A stretch of DNA of 7,418 nt from Bradyrhizobium sp. (GCA_025960445.1 JAICIT010000117.1:1-7418); one strand, 5' to 3'; counted from the first letter of the stretch, positions 1-5,266 are shown. Numbers and translations are program-made. Notes: generated from the letters alone by a model not told the origin.

Positions 1-2
1 AC

Positions 3-65
3 CCCGCCAAGAATCAGGCCGAGGCCGACCGGGAAGAGGAGCAGGACTTTCAGCTCAGCTCGTAA
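3..65 (+). CDS. C-terminal tail of an unidentified protein (partial)
   Basis: This reading frame enters from the left edge and ends in TAA at 63-65. The visible 20 residues are hydrophilic and rich in Glu, Asp and Gln, ending QDFQLSS. Third positions are G or C in 17 of 20 codons, and a hairpin (84-101) follows the stop. Too little remains to name a family. The opposite strand of the same stretch would read as a hydrophobic peptide, but no ATG, GTG or TTG opens that frame, and the complement of Glu/Gln/Asp codons always looks hydrophobic. The + strand reading is therefore preferred, with modest confidence. Confidence 0.4.
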   Translation, partial: PAKNQAEADREEEQDFQLSS

Positions 66-83
66 TCGGCTTTAGGTGGGACA

Positions 84-101
84 CCCGGCCCACGCGCCGG
101 G
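84..101. terminator. GC hairpin between convergent genes
   Basis: CCCGGC (84-89) pairs with GCCGGG (96-101) around a 6-base loop. It lies 18 bases past the + strand stop at 65. On the - strand it lies only 2 bases past the alternative stop at 104-106 of the next gene. There is no clear T tract on either side, so its role as a terminator is inferred from position. Confidence 0.4.
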
Positions 102-103
102 CC

Positions 104-177
104 TCAGGGGATCGCCGTCGCCAGCGAGGCTTGGTTGGCCGACAGGGTCACGCAGACCTTTTTGCGATGCAGGCCCC
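104..177 (-). other. Out-of-frame coding segment of the 148-342 gene
   Basis: This segment has 23 sense codons and a TGA stop at 104-106, in the -1 frame relative to the gene that starts at 342. The peptide reads GLHRKKVCVTLSANQASLA and continues for four more residues. Codon third positions are almost all G or C, as in real genes here, and it joins the upstream frame without a gap at a run of four G on the - strand (C run 174-177 on +). It is best explained as the true C-terminus of the upstream gene, displaced by one lost base in the genome or in the assembly. Confidence 0.55.
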
Positions 178-342
178 GATTGCGCCTGTGACTTTCAGCA
201 CTTTTCCCAGGGAACACGAGGCGGCCTGCACGTAGGCGATCTCATAAGGCGCCAGCACAAGCGGCTCGGATTTCAGCACATTTTGAGCAAGGCACGGCAC
301 GGTGAGCGCGGACAAAATCAACCCTGACAATACGGCACGCAT
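148..342 (-). CDS. Small secreted protein, C-terminus probably frameshifted
   Basis: As it stands the frame encodes 64 residues. Residues 1-19 form a signal peptide: Met-Arg, a hydrophobic core, then a CLA-Q cleavage site. The mature part is short and contains an ASC motif and the segment GKVLKVTGAI. I recognise no function; the family looks like a small periplasmic protein of Bradyrhizobium relatives. The ATG at 342 is chosen because the signal peptide begins there; the longer frame to 381 opens with TTG and adds a non-secretory leader. No strong ribosome binding site is visible. The reading frame seems broken near 174-177. Just after GAI, the -1 frame continues with GLHRKKVCVTL and runs to a stop at 104, with G or C in 20 of 23 third positions. 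One extra G in the G4 run would give a 79-residue protein with a second cysteine region. The annotated C-terminus (GACIAKRSA) is therefore doubtful. Confidence 0.6.
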   Translation of the reverse strand: MRAVLSGLILSALTVPCLAQNVLKSEPLVLAPYEIAYVQAASCSLGKVLKVTGAIGACIAKRSA

Positions 343-440
343 GTTTTTGTGGTCCACAACCGGCCAGCCCACAATAACCAATTGAGTTCCCGGTTCCGGC
401 TCGCGAAATTATTTTTCCAATTAGCTTGGCTGTCTTCCCA

Positions 441-467
441 AAAGGACCGGCGCACGGCCGGCCCTTT
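441..467 (-). terminator. Hairpin terminator of the outer-membrane protein gene
   Basis: AAAGGACCGGC (441-451) pairs with GCCGGCCCTTT (457-467) around the loop GCACG, with a single A-C mismatch. On the - strand the stem ends in CCTTTTGGG, giving a short T run. It lies 22 bases beyond the stop of the - strand gene at 489, where an intrinsic terminator is expected. Confidence 0.6.
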
Positions 468-488
468 CGACTCTTGTCGCACCCGGCG

Positions 489-1199
489 TCAGTAACGAGG
501 CGCCGCGGGGCCTCCCCACCCGAACCGATAATTTATCCCGAGCTTGGCGGTGTGCTCGTCGTCACGAAATCGCGCTCCAGCGATCGCGGCGGGTCCGGTG
601 GTAAAAGTGGTATTGCCGAAGTTGTAGTACTGGTACTCGGCTTTCGCAGACCAATTCGGCGCAAACATGTATTCGAGGCCGGCACCCACCGTGTAGCCGT
701 TATTACGGTCGCCATTTGTCGTGAACGCCGCTGGCACCCCCGCTACCGAAACACCGATGTTGGGGTCGTCACGCCAGGCGTAGCCTCCCTTGGCGTAGAG
801 CAGCGCCGGCCCCCAAGTGTAGCCGAGCCGGCCGGCAACAGAGCCGAGTTGGTTGTTGTTGACCGTCACCACGGTGCTGCCGGGGAAAAGCACGCTGCTG
901 TTGTTGTTGGAAAGCCAGCTATATTGGGCTTCCGCGCCTATAACCCAGTTTGTCGCGAACTGATAGTCGAAGCCGCCCTGCACGCCACCCAAAAATCTTG
1001 CGCCGCTTCCTTCCAGGCTGTCGTTGCCGGCGAACGCGCCGCCGAGATGGCCGCCGATATAGAACCCCGTCCAGTTGTAGACGGCTTGCGGCGGCGTATA
1101 GACTGGAGCCTTGGTATAGCTGCGCGCAGGTATGTCCGCCGCGAGCGCAGGCGCTGCGAGCGCAAAAAAAGCAGCTCCGCCGAGCAGAAACTTCCTCAT
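489..1199 (-). CDS. Outer-membrane beta-barrel protein, Omp25/Omp31 (RopB-like) type
   Basis: The 236-residue protein has a signal peptide at residues 1-20 (MRKFLLGG start, APALA cleavage) followed by the short DIPAR/YTKAP linker usual for rhizobial and Brucella Omp25/Omp31 proteins. The mature part begins with NWTGFYIGGHLGG (42-54), the first strand signature of the small OMP beta-barrel family. Alternating aromatic and polar strands follow, such as FDYQFATNWVIGAEAQYSW, LLYAKGGYAW and SAKAEYQYYNFG. The end has a LGINYRF closing strand and a short tail to a terminal Tyr. About eight transmembrane strands are expected. Such proteins are abundant envelope proteins that stabilise the outer membrane; pore function is not shown. 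A GGGGA ribosome site lies about 9 bases before the ATG at 1199. The gene stands alone, with its own terminator and an 8-bp stem-loop just upstream of the ribosome site. Length is normal for the family. Confidence 0.9.
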   Translation of the reverse strand: MRKFLLGGAAFFALAAPALAADIPARSYTKAPVYTPPQAVYNWTGFYIGGHLGGAFAGNDSLEGSGARFLGGVQGGFDYQFATNWVIGAEAQYSWLSNNNSSVLFPGSTVVTVNNNQLGSVAGRLGYTWGPALLYAKGGYAWRDDPNIGVSVAGVPAAFTTNGDRNNGYTVGAGLEYMFAPNWSAKAEYQYYNFGNTTFTTGPAAIAGARFRDDEHTAKLGINYRFGWGGPAAPRY

Positions 1200-1216
1200 A
1201 ACCGGTGATCCCCGCT

Positions 1217-1235
1217 ATTGTTGTCGAACAACAAT
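1217..1235 (-). promoter_or_regulatory. Perfect 8-bp inverted repeat in the leader of the porin gene
   Basis: ATTGTTGT (1217-1224) and ACAACAAT (1228-1235) are perfect complements separated by CGA. On the - strand the hairpin ends 17 bases before the ATG of the outer-membrane protein, directly upstream of its GGGGA ribosome site. It could be a 5' stem-loop that protects the mRNA, as known for enterobacterial ompA, or a repressor site. The sequence does not decide between these. Confidence 0.5.
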
Positions 1236-1467
1236 CCAAACATCATGGCGTGAATTTGGTTGCTTCGCGGCAATGCCGGACGTGTGATGATTGCCGACTG
1301 TGACGGCCCCGCAACAGAAGGTGTTTGTTCCATCAGGAACGGGCCCGGCGCGCGTGCTGGTTTTCCGTTTAGCGCGCCGGCCAAACCGGCTGCAAGCTAA
1401 AAACCTTCGCGTAAGCCGCCTTTTTTACGATCGCCAATCCCATGAATTGCCAGGAAATGGAGAAAAA

Positions 1468-2655
1468 ATGACCGCTGCCTTGATGGAGGAATTTCCACCG
1501 TCCGCGGACCGGCTTGTGACTTTGGCGAACTGGCGCAAGGCGCCGTTCAGCGCCTGGGGCTTTCGAAACGTTCGCCGTCTGATTCCGACTGCCGACATCG
1601 CGGCGTCAGGCCATGCGATGGAGCTCGAAACATCGCTGGAAGAAATAGGACACATCGAATTCAGCAGTCATGATGGCAAATCAACCAGCGTCGGCCGAGC
1701 CCTCCGCGCCACTCACACCGATGCTTTCATCGTTCTCAGGCGCGGGCGGATCGCGATGGAGTGGTATGGTCAAGGCATGAACGCCACCACCCCGCACATC
1801 ATTTTCTCCGTCAGCAAATCGATTTGCGGAATGCTCGGCGGAATTCTCGCCGATCGAGGGCTGCTTGATCCGGATCATGCTGTCACCGAATATGTCCCCG
1901 AATTGGCCTCGTCCGTCTATGGCGGGTGCACGATCCGGCATCTTCTGGATATGGCGGTCGGCATCGCCTTCAACGAAGACTACGAAGATCCCAAGGGCGA
2001 CGTGATTCGATACCGCCATGCCGCGGGCTGGGATCCGCTCCCGCCAGGCGAAACGCCCATCGACTTGCGCGGTTTCCTCGGCCAGCAGAACCCGGACGGT
2101 CAGAAGCACGGCGAAGTTTTTCATTACGTTTCGACCAATACCGACGTGCTCGGCTGGGTATACGAGCGCGCCAGCGGCCGGCCTTATGCGGAATTGGTGA
2201 GCGATTATCTATGGAGACCCCTTGGCGCCGAGCGCGACGCCTACATCACCGTCGATGCCCGGAATGCAATGCGGGCGGCGGGCGGCGTTTGCGTCGCGCC
2301 GCGCGACCTCGCCCGATTCGGCGAGATGATCCGGCGCCGCGGCGTCGCCAATGGCCGGCAGGTCGTGCCAGGTGCTTGGATCGACGATATCAACGAACAC
2401 GGCCATGCGGCCGCATGGGCGCGGTCGGAACTGGCGGAAATGTTTCCGCAGGCGAGTTACCGGAGCAAATGGTACCGCATCGATCGAACCAGGAACGTGC
2501 TTTGCGCGCTCGGCATTCACGGCCAGTGGATCTACATTCACCCGGAGGCCGAACTGGTTATCGTCAGAATGGCGTCTGAGGCTACGCCGCTGGATTTCGA
2601 TCACGTGCACGGCTGGCGGCGCGGTTTTGATGCCATCGCGGCACACTTTTTATGA
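1468..2655 (+). CDS. Serine hydrolase of the beta-lactamase/NylB (6-aminohexanoate-dimer hydrolase) family
   Basis: The 395-residue protein matches NylB (392 residues) along its length, judged against my memory of the NylB sequence. Shared blocks include SVSKS, VTEYVPELA, NEDYxDP, NTDVL, DARN-like AYITVD and GIHGQ. The catalytic SxxK motif is Ser114-Val-Ser-Lys117. Tyr220 (HYVSTN) corresponds to catalytic Tyr215 of NylB, Tyr172 (NEDY) to Tyr170, and His351-Gly-Gln to the third motif. No signal peptide is seen, so it should be cytoplasmic. NylB hydrolyses the amide of the nylon-6 linear dimer and also carboxyl esters. Here the two positions known to raise dimer hydrolysis, Asp181 and Asn266 in NylB, are Arg183 and Ala271, so an esterase or other amidase role is more likely. 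The start is the ATG at 1468, which has TGGAG five bases upstream. A longer frame from a TTG at 1291 adds 59 unrelated residues and is rejected. It is monocistronic and convergent with the next gene. Confidence 0.88.
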   Translation: MTAALMEEFPPSADRLVTLANWRKAPFSAWGFRNVRRLIPTADIAASGHAMELETSLEEIGHIEFSSHDGKSTSVGRALRATHTDAFIVLRRGRIAMEWYGQGMNATTPHIIFSVSKSICGMLGGILADRGLLDPDHAVTEYVPELASSVYGGCTIRHLLDMAVGIAFNEDYEDPKGDVIRYRHAAGWDPLPPGETPIDLRGFLGQQNPDGQKHGEVFHYVSTNTDVLGWVYERASGRPYAELVSDYLWRPLGAERDAYITVDARNAMRAAGGVCVAPRDLARFGEMIRRRGVANGRQVVPGAWIDDINEHGHAAAWARSELAEMFPQASYRSKWYRIDRTRNVLCALGIHGQWIYIHPEAELVIVRMASEATPLDFDHVHGWRRGFDAIAAHFL

Positions 2656-2668
2656 GCAACAGCGGCTC

Positions 2669-2863
2669 TCAGGCCGATGCTTCGTCGTCCTCGTCTGCCC
2701 AGGCGGTTCGCGGGTTTGGCACCGGATGGGGTAGCGGACCCCGGTGCTCCGCTACCGCGTGTGGATCGCTCCGGTGGTACCAGCCCTGACACACGCCACA
2801 CCTGACGAAGTTATCGGCTTCGAAGATGCGGCCTTCGCTTACGCAAGCCTCGCGATCGTACAT
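2669..2863 (-). CDS. 64-residue protein with a CxxCxxWYH motif, possible zinc-binding mini-protein
   Basis: I do not recognise a named family. The protein contains Cys22-Gly-Val-Cys25-Gln-Gly-Trp-Tyr-His30, then His35 and His40, followed by a Pro-rich stretch (about 43-52) and an acidic tail with EDDE. The CxxC plus His pattern suggests one bound metal ion, and CxxCxxWYH resembles half of a PHD-type zinc finger. There is no signal peptide or membrane segment. The ATG at 2863 follows the TGA stop (2867-2865) of the upstream gene after one base, which implies a shared transcript and translational coupling. That linkage is the best support that this short frame is real. Its stop lies 13 bases from the end of the convergent serine hydrolase, leaving no room for a separate terminator. 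A 9-bp hairpin (2730-2756) lies inside the coding sequence. Confidence 0.6.
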   Translation of the reverse strand: MYDREACVSEGRIFEADNFVRCGVCQGWYHRSDPHAVAEHRGPLPHPVPNPRTAWADEDDEASA

Positions 2864-2864
2864 A

Positions 2865-3098
2865 TCAGGCTCCAGATCGGATCGTTCGGCGCGGCTGGCT
2901 TGCCGTCAGGTCCAGAGAGCGCCGCCGCGGCTGTCCTTCCAGCCAGGCTTCCGTTTTTGCCAGATCAGTTAGTGCGCGTGCCAGGTGACGCATCGCGGAA
3001 CGATCTGAGCCTGGTGGCAGCGCCCGCGCTTTCCGCAGCATTTCGAGGGCCGCGTGACGGTAAGCAAGCGAACGACGGAAGAACACCACGTTACTCAC
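2865..3098 (-). CDS. Small basic helical protein of unknown function
   Basis: The product is 77 residues. Residues 5-55 are rich in Ala, Leu, Arg and Glu in a helical pattern, with one break at LPPGSD: RRSLAYRHAALEMLRKARA, then MRHLARALTDLAKTEAWLEG. An Arg-rich disordered tail follows. No membrane segment or signal peptide is present, so it is probably cytoplasmic; two packed helices, or a dimer, would fit. It resembles small uncharacterised proteins I associate with Bradyrhizobium, but I cannot name a function. The start is the GTG at 3098, with GGGGAG about 8 bases upstream on the - strand. It is the first gene of a two-gene unit with the CxxC mini-protein, one base apart. A 19-bp inverted repeat (3119-3137) lies just upstream. 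Confidence 0.65.
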   Translation of the reverse strand: MSNVVFFRRSLAYRHAALEMLRKARALPPGSDRSAMRHLARALTDLAKTEAWLEGQPRRRSLDLTASQPRRTIRSGA

Positions 3099-3118
3099 GG
3101 CTCAACTCCCCGACTGGA

Positions 3119-3137
3119 ATGCGCAATCATCGCGCAT
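3119..3137 (-). promoter_or_regulatory. Inverted repeat ATGCGC-N7-GCGCAT upstream of the two-gene unit
   Basis: Six-base arms at 3119-3124 and 3132-3137 are perfect complements with a 7-base spacer. The repeat ends 20 bases before the GTG at 3098. The arrangement fits a dimeric repressor site or a leader hairpin. No regulator can be assigned, and short GC-rich repeats of this size can arise by chance. Confidence 0.3.
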
Positions 3138-3210
3138 CGTTTCTGAACATCCGCTGAAAGGCTCGGCCGCCGCCGGGTTCCGCGCCCTCACCCATTTACT
3201 AATGTCGGAA

Positions 3211-3236
3211 GGAACCGGGCAAGTCATTGGAGCGTT
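3211..3236 (+). promoter_or_regulatory. EcfG-type general stress response promoter
   Basis: GGAAC (3211-3215) and CGTT (3233-3236) are separated by exactly 17 bases. This matches the published alphaproteobacterial EcfG (sigma-EcfG) consensus GGAAC-N16-17-CGTT at every fixed base. It is correctly oriented and ends 34 bases before the ATG at 3271, leaving a normal leader that contains the ribosome site. I looked for the same motif upstream of the other genes in the window and found no second full match. Confidence 0.7.
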
Positions 3237-3270
3237 CTCGGGGGCAGGACGCGGAGAGCGGAGAGCGCAA

Positions 3271-3525
3271 ATGCAGACGAAAAAGCCAGCGGGCTTGGTG
3301 AGTCCGTCGGGGTTATTGAGACTGCTCAGTCACGCTACGATGGGTGTAGCGATGGGTCTCGCATTCGCGCTCTTCCTGATTTTCGCCAATCCATCAGGCA
3401 TCGCCAAGCTGGTCGAACACGGCGGAACTCATGCTCTCACGGTGATGGTCGGAACGCTGGCGCTGACGTTCGGGATTGGCGCGACCCTCACGGGGGTGCT
3501 CTTTGTCACCATGGAAGAGGACTAG
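3271..3525 (+). CDS. Small two-helix inner-membrane protein, probably EcfG-controlled
   Basis: The 84-residue product has a short positively charged start (MQTKKPAG) and two hydrophobic helices. The first is at about 22-39 (ATMGVAMGLAFALFLIFA) and the second at about 55-80 (ALTVMVGTLALTFGIGATL and onward). A short KLVEHGG loop joins them and the protein ends in MEED. The Lys-rich N-terminus and acidic end suggest both termini in the cytoplasm, though this is a charge-based guess. I recognise no named family. The ATG at 3271 is preferred because GGAGAG precedes it at normal distance; the frame upstream to 3202 overlaps the promoter. The EcfG-type promoter at 3211-3236 suggests induction by starvation, desiccation, heat or salt. 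The gene is alone on this strand and converges with the lipoprotein gene. Confidence 0.7.
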   Translation: MQTKKPAGLVSPSGLLRLLSHATMGVAMGLAFALFLIFANPSGIAKLVEHGGTHALTVMVGTLALTFGIGATLTGVLFVTMEED

Positions 3526-3540
3526 ATCCCGATCCAATAG

Positions 3541-3553
3541 GATTGAGTCAATC
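3541..3553. repeat. Short palindrome between convergent genes
   Basis: GATTGA-G-TCAATC is a perfect palindrome in the 37-base gap between the membrane protein (stop at 3525) and the lipoprotein (stop at 3563). As RNA it gives only a 5-bp stem with an AGT loop, and there is no good T run. It may be a weak bidirectional terminator or chance. Confidence 0.25.
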
Positions 3554-3562
3554 GCCGCTTTG

Positions 3563-3985
3563 TTAGCGCGTCAGCTTTTCCAGGTCGGGAAATGGCGCGT
3601 ACACCGCGCCGGCGCATACCTCGCTCGCCTTTTCGATAACCCGGTCAAGCCTGCCATTGACGTAAACGATCGCGCGTTCCCGCTGCTCGCGATAGCTCCC
3701 GTTCGTCTCACGCGGGGTAAAGCGCACGCAGCTCACGTAGCGCATGCGGCCGCCGACGCTACGCTGCACGGGTTCGGCCATCGCAGCATCACGCAACCCG
3801 ACCGGGTTGTTGAGATAGGTCTTCATGAAGGCCAGCAATTCGGTGCGGTAATTGGCAGGGAATGGTTGAATGGCACTGCCATTGTCGATGGTAATGCCTG
3901 CATCCCTGCCCTCCTCGTCAGTCCCGGCACAGGCCGCAAGCGCGATCGGGAGCAGCAGGATCGCGACACGCTTTGATAGTATCAT
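3563..3985 (-). CDS. Lipoprotein of unknown function
   Basis: The protein is 140 residues. A lipoprotein signal (MILSKR, hydrophobic core, lipobox Leu16-Ala-Ala-Cys19) predicts lipid attachment at Cys19 and a periplasmic location. The mature domain has two cysteines that could form a disulfide, Cys86 (RYVSC) and Cys124 (SEVCAG). Recognisable blocks are FPANYRTELLAFMKTYLNNP, AEPVQ, the strand-like RERAIVYVNGRLD, and a YAPFPDLEKL ending. I associate this architecture with a conserved uncharacterised Bradyrhizobium lipoprotein family; the activity is unknown. The ATG at 3985 opens the signal peptide directly, although the ribosome site is weak (GTTGG adjacent to it). The gene is alone, with a spacer of about 100 bases before the terminator of the next - strand gene, which should hold its promoter. 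Confidence 0.8.
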   Translation of the reverse strand: MILSKRVAILLLPIALAACAGTDEEGRDAGITIDNGSAIQPFPANYRTELLAFMKTYLNNPVGLRDAAMAEPVQRSVGGRMRYVSCVRFTPRETNGSYREQRERAIVYVNGRLDRVIEKASEVCAGAVYAPFPDLEKLTR

Positions 3986-4085
3986 CCAACAGGACTCGCT
4001 TCCAATATTCGAGGCGGTTCTAGACTGTTGGCCGGCGAAATGGAATTCGCATCTCAGCTATTCAACATCTGCCCACGTGACACCA

Positions 4086-4130
4086 AAAACGGCCGGCCCG
4101 CCGCCACTCGCAAATGGGGGACGAGCCGGC
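4086..4130 (-). terminator. Terminator of the His-rich protein gene
   Basis: On the - strand the outer stem pairs GCCGGC (4130-4125) with GCCGGC (4097-4092). An inner stem pairs CCxCCA with TGGxGG around the loop TTTGCGAG. The structure is followed at once by CCGTTTTTGG, a five-T run. It lies about 37 bases past the stop at 4167, as expected for an intrinsic terminator. Confidence 0.6.
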
Positions 4131-4166
4131 TGATCTCGCAGCGCTAGGCTAAGCGACGAAATCGGT

Positions 4167-4436
4167 TCAGCCGCGTTTGACGATCCGATCTTCGTGCTTG
4201 GTCGTGATCTTGGAAATGTGGTGCTTCTTGAGCGCGCCCATATGCTTGTGGTGCCGATGGTGGCGAACCCGGTGGCGCTTCATGGTGGCATGGGCGTTCA
4301 GCATGCTCGTCTTCACCGGTTTGACTTGCTGCGCTTTGGTGGCCGGTGTCTGCGCCGTGTCGCCCTGGCCGGCGGCCAACGCCGGCGCAGTGAGAACGGA
4401 AACCGCAAGCAGTGCCGCGGAAATGGTCTTCAACAT
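4167..4436 (-). CDS. Secreted small His/Lys/Arg-rich protein
   Basis: The protein is 89 residues. A clear signal peptide (MLKTISAALLAVSVL, APALA cleavage near residue 21) sends it to the periplasm. A low-complexity linker rich in Ala, Gln and Thr follows. The C-terminal half is very basic, with ten histidines between 49 and 81, including clusters at 59-65 (HHRHHKH) and 72-73, ending KRG. A His cluster of this kind can bind Ni, Zn, Cu or Co, and the charge could also bind nucleic acid or lipopolysaccharide; neither role is shown. I associate similar short secreted His-rich proteins with Bradyrhizobium. The ATG at 4436 is chosen because GAGGAGA precedes it at ideal spacing and the signal peptide begins there. 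The gene is divergent from the TPR gene, and a terminator follows. Confidence 0.75.
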   Translation of the reverse strand: MLKTISAALLAVSVLTAPALAAGQGDTAQTPATKAQQVKPVKTSMLNAHATMKRHRVRHHRHHKHMGALKKHHISKITTKHEDRIVKRG

Positions 4437-4564
4437 GGTCGTCTCCTCATCTCGAGCGATCAAGAGGTCTCCGGTTGGATGGCCGCGCCTGTCGATCATG
4501 CTGCAAGCTTGAGCTCTTGGCCATGAACCCGCCCTGAAGCGCTACAATGGAGTTCGTTCATCTT

Positions 4565-4628
4565 TGTGACGCGTATGTGATGTATCAGCTCCGTGAATCC
4601 GCCGGCAAAACGTAGGAATAGCGTCACA
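4565..4628. repeat. Spaced inverted repeat TGTGACGC / GCGTCACA in a divergent spacer
   Basis: TGTGACGC (4565-4572) and GCGTCACA (4621-4628) are perfect 8-bp complements 48 bases apart, between the His-rich gene and the TPR gene. TGTGA also recurs at 4576-4580. Paired half-sites at this distance could bind a looped or cooperative regulator. This is suggestive only. Confidence 0.3.
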
Positions 4629-4634
4629 GGTCGG

Positions 4635-4648
4635 GAATGTTGACATTC
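4635..4648. promoter_or_regulatory. Palindrome GAATGT-TG-ACATTC overlapping a TTGACA box
   Basis: The arms GAATGT (4635-4640) and ACATTC (4643-4648) are perfect complements. The site includes TTGACA (4640-4645), which resembles a -35 element, but no matching -10 is found 16-18 bases downstream. The nearest TATAAG is 32 bases away. A dimeric repressor or activator site for the TPR gene is plausible. Confidence 0.35.
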
Positions 4649-4710
4649 TCGAGGTGTTCCAACAGCCACACGGCTGGTATAAGATCAACCACTCGGGAAA
4701 CGGAGCGACG

Positions 4711-5250
4711 ATGATGAAATTTGCGATCAGGTTTTTCACCGTGGCAGCCTTTGGCATCGCGCTGATCGCGGCACCCTTGCTGACGCCGGTCCACGCCGCC
4801 GGCGATGACAATCCCGCGCCGCCGGCATCGAGCCCCAAGAAGGACAAAAAGGGCAAGCGCTCCAGCCTTGAGCAGGACCGATTCTCCGCTGGCTACCGCG
4901 CAGCCTACACAACGATCTACGACCGGCACGATTACGCTTCCGCGATCGAACAGTTGAAGGCGCTTGGGCACGACGAAATGGCGGCGGTCGCCAATCTGAT
5001 CGGCTATTCCTATCGCAAGCTCGGTGACTACAAGGTTTCGCAAATCTGGTACGAGCGCGCGCTGAAGGCCGATCCGACCCACGTCAAGACCTGGCAATAT
5101 TATGGGTTGTGGCAGGTCGAACAGGGCAACCGGGATCAGGCGCAATATCACCTGAGCCGGATCGCCGCGTTGGCGGGCGCCAACAGCGAGGAATACCGCT
5201 CGCTCGCCGCCGCGCTCGAGAAACCGCCGGGTACCGGTCTCGTCTACTGA
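4711..5250 (+). CDS. Periplasmic tetratricopeptide (TPR) repeat protein
   Basis: The 179-residue protein begins with a signal peptide (MMKFAIRFF, long hydrophobic core, PVHA cleavage near residue 29). A Pro/Ser linker and the charged stretch KKDKKGKR (43-50) follow. About three TPR units come next: a degenerate one around 58-88, a canonical one at 91-122 (NLIGYSYRKLGDY, then WYERALKADP), and a third at 125-158 (YYGLWQVEQGNRDQA). Such domains hold partner proteins; the partner here is unknown. The end is KPPGTGLVY. The ATG at 4711 is preferred because it opens the signal peptide and has ACGGAG five bases upstream; an upstream GTG at 4654 would put a non-secretory leader in front. The gene stands alone, divergent from the His-rich gene, and ends at a strong hairpin shared with the convergent carboxypeptidase. 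Confidence 0.85.
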   Translation: MMKFAIRFFTVAAFGIALIAAPLLTPVHAAGDDNPAPPASSPKKDKKGKRSSLEQDRFSAGYRAAYTTIYDRHDYASAIEQLKALGHDEMAAVANLIGYSYRKLGDYKVSQIWYERALKADPTHVKTWQYYGLWQVEQGNRDQAQYHLSRIAALAGANSEEYRSLAAALEKPPGTGLVY

Positions 5251-5266
5251 ATTCGGAAGACATAAC

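Noticed and set aside
1..65. Hydrophobic frame on the - strand reading KVLLLFPVGLGLILGG
   Set aside because: No ATG, GTG or TTG opens it, and it is the expected complement of Glu/Gln/Asp-rich codons on the + strand.
426..1208. Long + strand frame of 260 residues opposite the porin
   Set aside because: It is antisense to a clear beta-barrel gene, lacks any domain signature, and has no ribosome site of its own.
1336..1369. Possible EcfG promoter upstream of the NylB-like gene (GGAAC ... CGTT)
   Set aside because: The spacer is 25 bases, far from the required 16-17.
1291..1467. N-terminal extension of the NylB-like protein from a TTG
   Set aside because: The added 59 residues have no similarity to the family, while the ATG at 1468 has a good ribosome site and gives the usual family length.
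4634..4658. EcfG-like site upstream of the TPR gene (GGAAT-N16-TGTT)
   Set aside because: It has one mismatch in each half, and neither fixed C is present.
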